A DNA stretch of 45,428 bases from Oscillospiraceae bacterium. Lineage in GTDB: Bacteria > Bacillota > Clostridia > Oscillospirales > Ruminococcaceae. Under the pieces are notes generated by a model, which searched no databases, had not been told where the DNA came from, and saw nothing but the letters and a program-made list of their open reading frames with translations. The stretch spans positions 1-45,428 of the forward strand of contig JAHHTP010000013.1 in NCBI GenBank assembly GCA_020024615.1. Reading direction: 5' to 3'. Below, piece after piece: positions 33,560 to 42,899 of the stretch. The first letter of the stretch is position 1. Each line of letters starts with the position of its first letter. A program made the position numbers and the translations under genes.

Positions 33560-33597
33560 AAATAAAAAACTGCGGAGAAATCACTTTCTCCACAGTC
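33560..33597 (-). terminator. Terminator after folD
   Basis: On the minus strand ACTGTGGAGAAA pairs with TTTCTCCGCAGT around a GTGA loop, followed by TTTTTATTTTT. The 160 bases between it and the T-box promoter hold only a loose TTAAGGAAT/ATTCCTTAA inverted pair. Confidence 0.9.
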
Positions 33598-33606
33598 CAT
33601 AAACTT

Positions 33607-34449
33607 TTATAAATTCTGTTTTTCTGCCGCCTTAGCAGTGTTCTGCATCAGCATCGCAATAGTCATCGGACCAACACCGCCCGGAACAGGCGTGATAGCA
33701 CCTGCAATCTCTGATACCCCTGCATAATCCACATCGCCGCACAACTTTCCTGCTGCATTGCGATTCATGCCGACATCAATGACAACCGCTCCTGGTTTTA
33801 CCATATCAGCTGTAATGACATTTTCTCTGCCTACCGCAGCCACCAGAATATCCGCTTTGCGGCATTCTTCTTTGAGGTTCACGGTTTTAGAATGGCAGAT
33901 GGTGACTGTTGCATTCTCGTGCAGCAGCAGCATTGCCATCGGTTTGCCGACAATATTGCTTCTGCCAACTATAACGGCATGCTTTCCAGATACATCTATG
34001 CCAGTGGAATGAATCAGTTCCATACAGCCTGCTGGCGTACATGGCAGAAAATCGTAATCACCAATCATAATTCTACCGACATTGACTGGATGAAATGCAT
34101 CCACATCCTTCTCCGGACAAATTGCACGGATTATAGCAGTTTCATCGATCTGCTTCGGCAAAGGAAGCTGTACCAGAATGCCATGAACCGAATCATCGGC
34201 ATTCAATCGGTTCACCACTGCCAGCAATTCCTCCTGTGTGGTATCAACAGACATTCTGATTTCCTCGGAAATGATGCCGCAGACTTCGCAGGCTTTCACC
34301 TTATTGCGCACATATACGCAGGATGCTGGTTCCTCTCCAACCAAAACGACAGTTAAAGCTGGATGAACGCCTTTTTCTTTCAGTGCTTCCACCTGCATTC
34401 TAACCCTTTCTTTAACCTGCATGGAAATTGTTTTTCCATCAATCCTCAT
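33607..34449 (-). CDS. folD: Methylenetetrahydrofolate dehydrogenase/cyclohydrolase
   Basis: A bifunctional one-carbon enzyme that interconverts 5,10-methylene-, methenyl- and 10-formyl-tetrahydrofolate with NADP. The motifs are SCVYVRNKVKACE near 48 (catalytic Lys), QLPLPKQID near 95, GRSNIVGKPMAMLL near 160 in the Rossmann region, and TPVPGGVGPMTIAML near 260. The 280 residues match the family. The start at 34449 is chosen over in-frame codons extending to 34581, which overlap lgt. GAGGAAG at the end of lgt serves as its ribosome site, and the genes overlap by 11 bases. Confidence 0.96.
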   Translation of the reverse strand: MRIDGKTISMQVKERVRMQVEALKEKGVHPALTVVLVGEEPASCVYVRNKVKACEVCGIISEEIRMSVDTTQEELLAVVNRLNADDSVHGILVQLPLPKQIDETAIIRAICPEKDVDAFHPVNVGRIMIGDYDFLPCTPAGCMELIHSTGIDVSGKHAVIVGRSNIVGKPMAMLLLHENATVTICHSKTVNLKEECRKADILVAAVGRENVITADMVKPGAVVIDVGMNRNAAGKLCGDVDYAGVSEIAGAITPVPGGVGPMTIAMLMQNTAKAAEKQNL

Positions 34450-35476
34450 GTTCATCTTCCTCCTGCTTTTCTTTGCGAATTGCATTGATATGAGCAAGCT
34501 TTTTCTCTTTTTCAGACTGCTGAACCTTTTCCTGATTGGCTTTTGCAACAAGAAAATTTTTCCACTCATCCGTCTGCGCATACAGTTTCAGATAATTTGG
34601 GTCGTGCATGCTGCGGATTTTAACATGTACACCAATCCAAACAGCCAGTGCGCCGATGAACATCAGTAGTGCCAGCAGCTGGGAAACACGAATTGACCCA
34701 AACATCAGGCTATCGGTGCGCAATGCCTCAATCCAGACTCTACCCAGTCCATTCCATCCGATATACATAATAAACAGCTCACCGTCAAATCTGCGGTGTT
34801 TGGAATAGAAGTGCAGCAGCAAAAATCCAATCAAGCACCAGATGGATTCATATAAAAAGCACGGATGCACTGGAACATTTGGATCAACGGTAATACCAGC
34901 AGCCGCAAATTCTGCCTGATGTACCGACAGATAATTGACCACCATTTCACCGGTCATACCCCACGGCATCTTTGTATTGCTGCCAAACGCCTCAACATTG
35001 ATAAAATTGCCCCAGCGTCCAATGCCTTGGCCAATTAAGAATCCGATACCGGTGAGATCCAACAGTCCCAGAATGTTCAGTTTCCAGAACCGAGATGCAA
35101 TCAATCCGCAAACCAACGCACCAATCAATCCACCGTAGATTGCCATACCGCCTTCCCATGTGGCAAAAATATGGTAAACACTGTCCCAAAATGCGGAAAA
35201 ACTGGAAAAATCAAATCCATAATTTTCCCACGAGAATGCAACATAATAAATTCGTGCACCTAAAATACCGCCGATGATGCCGCATATAATAACATTAAAA
35301 GCTTTATCCTCATCCACGCCGTATTTCCGAAAATGCTTGTATGCGTAAAGAACTGCCAGCAATAGACCGGTGGCAATTAGCACACCATACCATGCAATAA
35401 AAAAGTCACCGATATAAAATCCATTCTTAAAGGTAAATTCCAATCCCAAACCAGGGAATTCCACTGTACGTTCCAT
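34439..35476 (-). CDS. lgt: Prolipoprotein diacylglyceryl transferase with a charged C-terminal tail
   Basis: An integral membrane enzyme that transfers diacylglyceryl from phosphatidylglycerol to the lipobox cysteine of prolipoproteins. Seven hydrophobic segments are apparent, with the signature GIGRWGNFINVEAFG at 151-165. At 345 residues it exceeds the typical 260-290; the extra C-terminal region (about 275-345) is lysine- and glutamate-rich and predicted cytosolic. AGAAAGGGG precedes the ATG. It lies 13 bp after the YfmH-like gene. Its likely clients include the substrate-binding lipoprotein in this window. Confidence 0.93.
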   Translation of the reverse strand: MERTVEFPGLGLEFTFKNGFYIGDFFIAWYGVLIATGLLLAVLYAYKHFRKYGVDEDKAFNVIICGIIGGILGARIYYVAFSWENYGFDFSSFSAFWDSVYHIFATWEGGMAIYGGLIGALVCGLIASRFWKLNILGLLDLTGIGFLIGQGIGRWGNFINVEAFGSNTKMPWGMTGEMVVNYLSVHQAEFAAAGITVDPNVPVHPCFLYESIWCLIGFLLLHFYSKHRRFDGELFIMYIGWNGLGRVWIEALRTDSLMFGSIRVSQLLALLMFIGALAVWIGVHVKIRSMHDPNYLKLYAQTDEWKNFLVAKANQEKVQQSEKEKKLAHINAIRKEKQEEDEHED

Positions 35477-35489
35477 AATTTCCCCTTTC

Positions 35490-36773
35490 TTACATCGGTT
35501 CTACCACCGATAAGGTGATGTGTTCTGGGTTAAACCCGCTGCGCAGCAGGGTTTCGACATCAGCCTTGGTCATCTGTGAAATCGTGTCCAGTTCCACATA
35601 TGCACTGCTTCCCGCGCAGAAATAAGCTGATAGCATGGTAGATGCAATCTCGTCTGCCGAATCAAACGAACCAACCACAGCACCGTATATCGATTTTTTT
35701 GCGCGCTCAAAACTTTCTTCGTCAATTCCTTCTTCCTTATAGCGCGCAATTTCCTCTATCAAAAGCTGCTGTACTCGTTTTGGGTCTTTGGAGCTTCCGC
35801 CGAAGATGCAAGCAGCATATCCTCGTCCCATAAACGATTCACTGTCAAAACCTGCATCAATCAACCCCTCATTATACAGGCTGCTGTAAAGCGGACTGCA
35901 ATCACCTGCGATGATATCAAGCAGAATATCATACTGCATCGAAACCACCGGAAGCATTTCTTCCTCAACCGGCTTTTCTTTCCATGCACAGTAGAACAGC
36001 GGCATAGCGACCGCCATTTTCTGTCGAACCTCATGTTGTACAACGGTATCCGGCTCATACGGCATGCTGCGCTCTACGGTAACCTTTTCACACGGCAACA
36101 AAGCGTTTTCGATAATCTCAACCGCTTTTTCTTCATTGAAGTTTCCAGCAATCGAAATCGCCATGTTATTTAAATTATAGAAAGTATGATAGCATGCATA
36201 TAAAAGATCTGCATTGATTCTGGAAATGCTTTCCACCGTTCCAGCAATCTCGGTATGCACCGAATGATTATGATATAAGCCACGCAGTAGGTTAAAATAT
36301 ACACGCCAGGACGGGTTGTCCTCATACATTTTGATTTCCTGCGCAATGATTCCCTGTTCCTTCTCCACATTCTCTTTTGTGAAATATGGGTGCTGCACAA
36401 ACTCCATCAGTGCGTCCAACGATTCCTCAAAATTCTGCGTCGTAGAAAACAGATAGCATGTCTTATCAAAGGTGGTAAACGCATTTGCAGATGCACCGGT
36501 TTTTGCAAACAGCGAAAAAGCATCGCCATCTTCACTTTCAAAAAGCTTATGCTCCAGATAATGCGCAATTCCCTCTGGCACAGTAATAAACTGCTCGTCA
36601 CTCTCTTTTTTAAACATAGTATCAATCGAGCCATATTTGGTGCCAAACATCGCATAGGCGGTGGAGAATTCTGGCATTGGATACATCATAACGGTTAAAC
36701 CAGAAGAATGGGTATAAACCGAATAGGACTCATTCAGACGCTCGCTGCGAACGATTTTCTTTTCCATACTCAT
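35490..36773 (-). CDS. yfmH: M16 family zinc peptidase, YfmH-like
   Basis: A 427-residue pitrilysin-type metallopeptidase. The inverted zinc motif HxxEH is intact as H71-Y-L-E74-H75, with the downstream Glu ligand expected near residue 150 (EIKMYEDNPSW). It is the catalytic half of a heterodimer with the preceding gene product, which lacks the motif. In Bacillus subtilis the YfmF/YfmH pair is linked to the 5-aminopentanol modification of EF-P, though the exact substrate is not settled. Its ATG overlaps the stop of the partner (ATGA), which supports stoichiometric production. Confidence 0.85.
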   Translation of the reverse strand: MSMEKKIVRSERLNESYSVYTHSSGLTVMMYPMPEFSTAYAMFGTKYGSIDTMFKKESDEQFITVPEGIAHYLEHKLFESEDGDAFSLFAKTGASANAFTTFDKTCYLFSTTQNFEESLDALMEFVQHPYFTKENVEKEQGIIAQEIKMYEDNPSWRVYFNLLRGLYHNHSVHTEIAGTVESISRINADLLYACYHTFYNLNNMAISIAGNFNEEKAVEIIENALLPCEKVTVERSMPYEPDTVVQHEVRQKMAVAMPLFYCAWKEKPVEEEMLPVVSMQYDILLDIIAGDCSPLYSSLYNEGLIDAGFDSESFMGRGYAACIFGGSSKDPKRVQQLLIEEIARYKEEGIDEESFERAKKSIYGAVVGSFDSADEIASTMLSAYFCAGSSAYVELDTISQMTKADVETLLRSGFNPEHITLSVVEPM

Positions 36774-38092
36774 TCTTCTTCATCCTCCTCAAATTCTTCC
36801 TCATTGACAGCATTCATACCCGGCTCACACTCCAAACGATAAACTGTATCCAACTGCATACGATTTGCCGCTTCTATGATCTGCTCACGGGTAACTGCTT
36901 TTAAATGCTCGATTTCCTGGGCTGGTGTAAACATCCGCTCGGACAGCAACTGACCCAGATACCAGTTTTCCAGCGAAAACGGACTGTCAGAAACAGCACG
37001 ATAGGAATTGATCATAGCCAGTCTTGCCTGATCCATCTCCTCGTCGGTAAAATTACCCTGCTTCATTGCTTCGACCTGTTCCAGAATCGCATCATATGCC
37101 ACATCAATATTCTGTTGCTGCACACCAGAATCAATCAGCAAAAGACTCTTTAAGCGATCATAACGGGAGGCACAATAATAGCAAAGACTTTTTTCTTCTC
37201 GTACATGCACAAACAACTTGGAAGTAACAGTTCCACCAAGCATTGCATTCATCAAGCGAATAGCCGGAATCAGCGGGTCGGTTTCATGGGTTCCAACACT
37301 AAATGCCATCACCATTTTAGCCTGTGATATCGCCATTTGCTCCGAAACACGCTGTACTTCATCCACGCGCTGTAGAATCTCATTTTTGACAACCGGCAGA
37401 TATTCGCGGCGCATATTGGCAAGTGCCGTGGCAAATGTATCCTTTACCGCATCAAAATCACCGTTTCCAATACACAGAATCTCAATCTGTGCCGTTTTCA
37501 ACAGTGCATCGTATGCGGCTTTTTGACTCTGCGGCGTAATCTTTGCAGCCGTTTCCAGCGTACCCAGACGCGGGATACCGAAATTTTTTCCTCTTGCAAC
37601 CAGTTGGCTGGTACGACTTAACGCATATCCACGCTTATCATTGATCACCGAACGGATATCATCCAGCATACGATTTTTCTCAAGCTCGGTATAGGCTTCA
37701 CAGAAATAGCCGTTTTCCTCTAAATACGGGTCAAAAGCCACCTCACACAAAAGTTCTGCCAGTTCCTTTGAAATCTGTTCCCCATCCAAAGCATACCGGT
37801 CAGCCATACCGCCGCAGCCCAAGCTCAAAAGCTGACAGCTTCCGAATTTGGAAACGGCATCTGACAATCCTGCACCATATAAAGCTGCAAGCTTTTTACC
37901 AATTTCAGTAAGAGACGGCGTCAGTCTTGTTCCGTTTTTCAACAGTCCGAACAGCATTGCATTATCTGACACATTTTCATTCGAAAGTTCCGTCAAAAAT
38001 GTAATGGTGATACGGTTGCGTTTGAAGCGACTATCTGATATCGTATGAAAGCGAACGCCATCACACAGCGTTGTTGTTTGAATTCCTTCCAT
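36770..38092 (-). CDS. yfmF: M16 family non-catalytic subunit, YfmF-like
   Basis: A 440-residue M16-fold protein. The place where HxxEH should stand reads LLKNGTRLTPSLTEIGKKLAALYGA, so the zinc motif is lost and the protein should be the structural partner of the next gene product. The C-terminal half keeps the typical VMAFSVGTHETDPLIPAIRLMNAMLGG segment. The tail is very acidic (ending VNEEEFEEDEEE). A promoter lies 40-65 bp upstream. It is the first gene of the yfmF-yfmH-lgt-folD set. Confidence 0.85.
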   Translation of the reverse strand: MEGIQTTTLCDGVRFHTISDSRFKRNRITITFLTELSNENVSDNAMLFGLLKNGTRLTPSLTEIGKKLAALYGAGLSDAVSKFGSCQLLSLGCGGMADRYALDGEQISKELAELLCEVAFDPYLEENGYFCEAYTELEKNRMLDDIRSVINDKRGYALSRTSQLVARGKNFGIPRLGTLETAAKITPQSQKAAYDALLKTAQIEILCIGNGDFDAVKDTFATALANMRREYLPVVKNEILQRVDEVQRVSEQMAISQAKMVMAFSVGTHETDPLIPAIRLMNAMLGGTVTSKLFVHVREEKSLCYYCASRYDRLKSLLLIDSGVQQQNIDVAYDAILEQVEAMKQGNFTDEEMDQARLAMINSYRAVSDSPFSLENWYLGQLLSERMFTPAQEIEHLKAVTREQIIEAANRMQLDTVYRLECEPGMNAVNEEEFEEDEEE

Positions 38093-38132
38093 GCAAATTC
38101 TCCTCTATCCCTAAGTATCAGGTTTTAGAAAT

Positions 38133-38161
38133 ATAATAACGCTTTTCGAAATAGGTGTCAA
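38133..38161 (-). promoter_or_regulatory. Promoter of yfmF-yfmH-lgt-folD
   Basis: TTGACA (38161-38156) and TATTAT (38138-38133) are spaced by 17 bp on the minus strand. It lies inside the spacer and right arm of an inverted repeat. Confidence 0.8.
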
Positions 38162-38180
38162 GTCCCTTCCCCGAAAAGCG
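38140..38180. repeat. Inverted repeat CGCTTTTCG / CGAAAAGCG over the yfmF promoter
   Basis: CGCTTTTCG (38140-38148) and CGAAAAGCG (38172-38180) are perfect 9-bp inverted copies 23 bp apart. They may form the pfkA terminator (followed by TTATTATATTT on the minus strand) or an operator, since they bracket the -35 of the yfmF promoter. Confidence 0.5.
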
Positions 38181-38224
38181 CTATAATTTCACAAAATATC
38201 CTGTTTTAAGCGATTATAAACCAA

Positions 38225-39271
38225 TCAGAAAGAAGTGTCATCCATAACCTGATACAGGTCTGCGGAAATGGTTTTTTCCAGCTTCAATGCTTCCTGAATA
38301 TCATAATCCACGATCTTGCCCTCTTTGCGTGCAACAACTCTATCAGATTTGCCTGCTGCAATTAGTTCAACTGCATGATGACCCATTTCGCTTGCAACAA
38401 CTCTGTCACGCAGCGACGGTCTACCACCACGCTGTACATGACCTAAAATGGTAGCTCTGGATTCAGCACCAGTATGTTTCTCAATATACTCAGCAATTGC
38501 CTCAGTATCCATCTTTCTGCCTTCAAAAGATGCATCTTTCAAACCTTTCATCGGTTTTGCAAATGCAGTATTGCCAACACCCTCTGCAACAATAACAACA
38601 AAGAAGCGTTTGCCATTTTCTTTTGCTTTGTTAATCTTAGCAACAACAGCGTCCAGATTATTACGCTCGTCCTCGATTTTTTCTTCAATTAAAACACCGG
38701 TAGCGCCACATGCAACAGAACAGTTGAGTGCGATATGTCCAGCATGACGACCCATAACCTCAACAACTGCACATCTCTCGTGGGACATGGTAGTGTCACG
38801 CAGTTTATCTACCATCTCAACAACGGTGTTCATTGCGGTATCATAACCAATGGTATAATCGGTACATGCAATATCATTATCAATGGTACACGGCACACCA
38901 ATACACTGAATACCTTTTCTGGATAAGTCAGAAGCACCGCGGAACGAACCGTCACCGCCGAGTACAACTAAGCCAACCATGTTTTTCTCAATGCATTTTG
39001 CCTTACCTTTTTCAATACCTGCATCATCACGGAATTCTTTGCAGCGTGCTGTTCCGAGCATTGTACCACCACGCTGAATAATATCAGAAACATCACGGAT
39101 ACCAAGATCAATAAACTCACCATCAATCAACCCCTGATAGCCATGAATAACGCCGACCATTTTATATCCTCTCTGGATACCGGTACGAACAACCGCACGA
39201 ATTGCAGCGTTCATGCCAGGTGCGTCACCGCCGCTGGTCAATACACCAATCACTTTCTGTTCTTCACTCAT
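38225..39271 (-). CDS. pfkA: 6-phosphofructokinase
   Basis: An ATP-dependent glycolytic enzyme (348 residues) that phosphorylates fructose-6-phosphate. Landmarks are VLTSGGDAPGMNAA (10-23), VVLGGDGSFRGASDL near 103, CTIDNDIACTDYTIGYDTA near 125 with the catalytic Asp, and the effector-site RATILGHVQRGG near 245. GGDGS rather than GGDDT suggests that ATP, not pyrophosphate, is the donor. The start at 39271 follows GGAGG by eight bases; upstream in-frame ATGs lie before that site. It is somewhat longer than the 320-residue norm. It follows dnaE but has its own promoter and a palindromic leader. Confidence 0.95.
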   Translation of the reverse strand: MSEEQKVIGVLTSGGDAPGMNAAIRAVVRTGIQRGYKMVGVIHGYQGLIDGEFIDLGIRDVSDIIQRGGTMLGTARCKEFRDDAGIEKGKAKCIEKNMVGLVVLGGDGSFRGASDLSRKGIQCIGVPCTIDNDIACTDYTIGYDTAMNTVVEMVDKLRDTTMSHERCAVVEVMGRHAGHIALNCSVACGATGVLIEEKIEDERNNLDAVVAKINKAKENGKRFFVVIVAEGVGNTAFAKPMKGLKDASFEGRKMDTEAIAEYIEKHTGAESRATILGHVQRGGRPSLRDRVVASEMGHHAVELIAAGKSDRVVARKEGKIVDYDIQEALKLEKTISADLYQVMDDTSF

Positions 39272-39340
39272 TGTATGATCCTCCATATCTCCACCAACGC
39301 TTTGCAGCCGGCTGTCATTATCATCCACATAAAATAAATT

Positions 39341-39368
39341 CTGTTGTGAAATTTATCTTTTACAACAG
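39341..39368. repeat. Hairpin CTGTTGT / ACAACAG in the pfkA leader
   Basis: Perfect 7-bp inverted copies at 39341-39347 and 39362-39368 flank a 14-base loop. They lie in the transcribed pfkA leader, and no U tract follows on the minus strand. Confidence 0.4.
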
Positions 39369-39384
39369 CTCATTGGTTATTATT

Positions 39385-39417
39385 ATATTTGTGATATATC
39401 ATAATCATCGCAAATAT
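39385..39417. promoter_or_regulatory. Quasi-palindromic operator candidate at the pfkA start site
   Basis: ATATTTG-T-GAT and ATC-G-CAAATAT form an 11-bp inverted repeat with one mismatch, and an inner perfect TGATATATCA. It lies a few bases downstream of the predicted transcription start, where a repressor could block elongation. Confidence 0.45.
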
Positions 39418-39427
39418 TATCATTCTG

Positions 39428-39456
39428 ATTTTACCGCAAAATAACCTTTATGTCAA
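39428..39456 (-). promoter_or_regulatory. Promoter of pfkA
   Basis: TTGACA (39456-39451) and TAAAAT (39433-39428) are spaced by 17 bp on the minus strand. The -35 begins six bases past the dnaE stop, so the leader is about 150 bases. Confidence 0.8.
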
Positions 39457-39461
39457 CAGAT

Positions 39462-42400
39462 TTATTCCTTTTTTCTTATTTTATCCACAACTTCCGCATT
39501 TCCAAATAGCTTTTTTAGCTGATTCGACAATATTTTGTCGAATGAAATCTGATGTTGTTTCCAATATAAATACTGTCCTGTATCCTCCGAAAATAGGCAT
39601 ACTTCATCCTTTCCAGAATGTGCGCTAAATAATGAAACCAGAACTGGAATACGCAGATCATGCTTCGACTTTACTTTGATATAAATATTGTGTGGCGATT
39701 TCGATAAAGTGGAAACCGGCTCTGCCATGCGCAAATCAAATTCACGCAGCTGCGCAGGAGAAATCAGTGCATTGATGACAAACTGCTTTCGGCCATTATC
39801 ACTAACCCGTACAATTCCTTCCGCAAACAAAGGAACACCGCGTACAATCTTATCCTCAAACTTGGCAAACGCACCTGAAAACAACACAAAATCCATGCTT
39901 TCTTCCTGATCCGAAAAGGTACCGAATGCCATCTTATCCCCTTTTTTGGTACGGGTAACTTGAATAGAATCTAACACTACCAAAGTTGTAACCGTATTCC
40001 CTACCTGCCAGGATTCCGCCTGTAACATTTCCCTGATTCTCTGATAGTTGGCTGGCTTTTCTCCTGCTGCTGCTTCATCCAGCGGATGTCCCGAAAGATA
40101 AAATCCAACCGCTTTTTTCTCCATCTCCAACTTTTGCAGATGATCCGGCGGTGTCTTTGAAATCCATTCAATTCCACCAGCAGATTCCTGCTCGCCAAAT
40201 AAAGAAAGTTGTCCGGTAATTTCACTTCTGCTACTTTGATGATAAAAATTGATCATGTCATCACAAATACCGAGCATTTCATTGCGGTTATGTGCAACAA
40301 ACTGGTCAAATGCTCCGACTGAAATCAGAGAGGCAACCGCATTTTTACCACATTCCTTTGCTGTCATTCGCTTGACAAAATCAGGAAACGAAGTATAATT
40401 TCCATTTAATTCGCGTTCAGCGGTAATTTTGTCTGCCAATACTTTTCCGACACCCTTGACAGCGCGCATCCCAAATAAAATCGCTCCATTCTGAACAGTA
40501 AAATTCGCTCTTGCCAAATTGATATCTGGCGGATAAACCGAGATTCCCATTCGATGGCAAACATCTATATAACCTGCAATTTTATTCGTATTTTCGCTGA
40601 ATGCACTCATCTGTGCTGCAAAAAACTGCGCAGGAAAAAAACGTCTGCAATAAGCTGTTTGATAAGTCAAGTATGCATATGCAGCCGCATGGGATTTATT
40701 AAACGCATATGAAGCAAACGATACCATCTGATCAAAAATCTGCCCTGCAATGTTCCGTTCAATGCCACGCTGTTCACAACCGGAAAGGAAGGATTCCCGT
40801 TCAGTTTCCATCACATCCGCTTTCTTCTTGGCCATCGCACGGCGCACAATATCCGCATGCCCATAGGAATACCCAGCAAGCTCTCTGCAAATCTGCATTA
40901 CCTGCTCTTGATATACAATACATCCATAGGTTTCCTCTAAAATCGGTTTCAATGTCGGGTGCAGATACGCCACCTTCTGCGGATCTTTGCTGCGTGCAAT
41001 ATAATCTGGAATCGAATCCATCGGACCCGGACGATACAACGCAATCACCGCTATAATATCTTTCAGGCATTTCGGCTGCATTTGACAAAGTACGCGGCGG
41101 ATACCATCACTTTCCAGTTGGAATACACCTTCTGTTTCTCCACAGGAAAGCATTTCATAAACCGATGATTCATTAAGCGGAATCGAGCGCAGCGAAAATT
41201 CTGGCATATATGCTTTTACCGCAGCTTCACAATCATGTAGCACCGTTAAAGTACGCAGTCCCAGAAAATCAATTTTCAAAAGTCCCAGCTGCTCCAATTC
41301 GGTCATATTATACTGCGTAACCATCACACCGTCATTCTGCGCCAGCGGAACATATTCATCCACTGCTTTTGGAGTGATAACCACACCAGCCGCATGGGTC
41401 GCGGTATGCCTTGGAAGCCCTTCAATTCGTTTGCAAGCATCCAGCAGCTGTTTGACATTCTCGTTTGATTGATACATTTCTGTAAGTTGCTTATTTTCGG
41501 AAAGTGCCTTATCCAGTGTCATCTTCGAACCACCCGGAATCAGTTTTGCCACCTCACCACACAGATTCGGGTCGATGTGCATCGCTCTGCCTACATCCCG
41601 CACACTTGCCTTCGCCGCCAGCGTACCGAATGTCACAATCTGTGCCACATGATCTTTCCCGTATTTTTGACAAATATAATCGAGCACTTCGCCTCTGCGT
41701 TCATAGCAGAAATCCACATCGAAATCCGGCATACTGACACGCTCCGGATTCAGAAAACGCTCAAACAGCAATCCATATTCCAGTGGATCAATCTCCGTTA
41801 TGCCAATACAGTAAGCAGTTAAACTACCTGCACCCGAACCACGCCCTGGCCCAACCGGAATATCGTATTTTCTGGCATACCCAATAAAATCCGCTACAAT
41901 CAGGAAGTAATCCACAAATCCCATCTGCTCAATGACCGAAAGCTCATATAAAAGCCGCTGCTTGTCTTCCTCAGTTGCATTTGGATATCGGCGGTTAAAT
42001 CCCTTAAATGCACGATAACGCAGATATGCCACATTGTCCTGCACCCCATCTTTATGAAATTCAGGAAGCAGCCGTTTTCCAAACTCCAACCGCAGATTGC
42101 ACATCCCGGCAATCCGAGCTGTATTGAAAATTGCATTCGGACAATTCACCATCCGCCTTTGCATCTCCTCTGGGGATTTCAGATAATACTCACCACCGCA
42201 GATATCCTCGGATTTATGGTTCGGATCGGCAATTCCGCGTAGAATTTCATGATCCTGCACATCACTCGGATCGATGAAATGCACATCATTAGCTGCTGCA
42301 AGTTCAATTCCGGTTTCTTGAGACAAACGCATCAGTTGCAGTTTTAGGCTATTGCTGTGCGACTCATTGTGGTCAAATATTTCCAGATAAAATCTGCCGC

Positions 42401-42899
42401 GTGAAAAGATAGATGCCAAATTTAACGCCACCTGTTTTGCACCTTCAAAATTTTTCTGCAGCAGCAAACGCACCACTCTGCCCTGCTCACATCCAGAAAG
42501 TGCGATCAGACCTTCTGCATATTGTGCTATCTCTTCCATTGTAACAACAGGGTGCACACTGGTCTGCCGTTTATATCCCAAAGAAGTCAGCTTTATTAAA
42601 TTATGATAACCAATCAAATTCTGGCACAACAGCACCAAATGTTCCTCATCATTTCGATAAGAACCGTCTGTTTCTGGCCTGCTAACATATACCTCACATC
42701 CAATAATCGGTTTTATGCCCTCGGATATGCACGCTTCATAAAACTGTATCACGCCGAACATGTTGCCATGATCGGTAATAGCACAAGCGGTCATACCCAA
42801 TTCTTTGACGCGCTTTACAAGCAAATCAATCCGACAGGCACCATCCAGCAAGCTGAAAGGCGTATGCAGATGCAGGTGTACAAAATCAAGATTACTCAT
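39462..42899 (-). CDS. dnaE: DNA polymerase III alpha subunit (DnaE type)
   Basis: A C-family replicative polymerase of 1145 residues. The N-terminal PHP domain (FVHLHLHTPFSLLDGA, ITDHGNMFG) has the metal-binding histidines. The polymerase active site shows GPGRGSGAGSLTAYCIGIT near 350 and the Asp motif PDFDVDFC near 390-397. A helix-hairpin-helix region (RAVKGVGKVLADKI near 800) and an OB fold (near 970-1040) follow. No DEDD exonuclease is inserted, so it is DnaE rather than PolC, and probably works in lagging-strand primer extension beside PolC. Its ATG overlaps the whiA stop (ATGA). Confidence 0.97.
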   Translation of the reverse strand: MSNLDFVHLHLHTPFSLLDGACRIDLLVKRVKELGMTACAITDHGNMFGVIQFYEACISEGIKPIIGCEVYVSRPETDGSYRNDEEHLVLLCQNLIGYHNLIKLTSLGYKRQTSVHPVVTMEEIAQYAEGLIALSGCEQGRVVRLLLQKNFEGAKQVALNLASIFSRGRFYLEIFDHNESHSNSLKLQLMRLSQETGIELAAANDVHFIDPSDVQDHEILRGIADPNHKSEDICGGEYYLKSPEEMQRRMVNCPNAIFNTARIAGMCNLRLEFGKRLLPEFHKDGVQDNVAYLRYRAFKGFNRRYPNATEEDKQRLLYELSVIEQMGFVDYFLIVADFIGYARKYDIPVGPGRGSGAGSLTAYCIGITEIDPLEYGLLFERFLNPERVSMPDFDVDFCYERRGEVLDYICQKYGKDHVAQIVTFGTLAAKASVRDVGRAMHIDPNLCGEVAKLIPGGSKMTLDKALSENKQLTEMYQSNENVKQLLDACKRIEGLPRHTATHAAGVVITPKAVDEYVPLAQNDGVMVTQYNMTELEQLGLLKIDFLGLRTLTVLHDCEAAVKAYMPEFSLRSIPLNESSVYEMLSCGETEGVFQLESDGIRRVLCQMQPKCLKDIIAVIALYRPGPMDSIPDYIARSKDPQKVAYLHPTLKPILEETYGCIVYQEQVMQICRELAGYSYGHADIVRRAMAKKKADVMETERESFLSGCEQRGIERNIAGQIFDQMVSFASYAFNKSHAAAYAYLTYQTAYCRRFFPAQFFAAQMSAFSENTNKIAGYIDVCHRMGISVYPPDINLARANFTVQNGAILFGMRAVKGVGKVLADKITAERELNGNYTSFPDFVKRMTAKECGKNAVASLISVGAFDQFVAHNRNEMLGICDDMINFYHQSSRSEITGQLSLFGEQESAGGIEWISKTPPDHLQKLEMEKKAVGFYLSGHPLDEAAAGEKPANYQRIREMLQAESWQVGNTVTTLVVLDSIQVTRTKKGDKMAFGTFSDQEESMDFVLFSGAFAKFEDKIVRGVPLFAEGIVRVSDNGRKQFVINALISPAQLREFDLRMAEPVSTLSKSPHNIYIKVKSKHDLRIPVLVSLFSAHSGKDEVCLFSEDTGQYLYWKQHQISFDKILSNQLKKLFGNAEVVDKIRKKE

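Noticed and set aside
33393..33602. Plus-strand 69-codon frame between the T-box promoter and folD
   Set aside because: It has no ribosome site, crosses the folD terminator hairpin and resembles no protein family.
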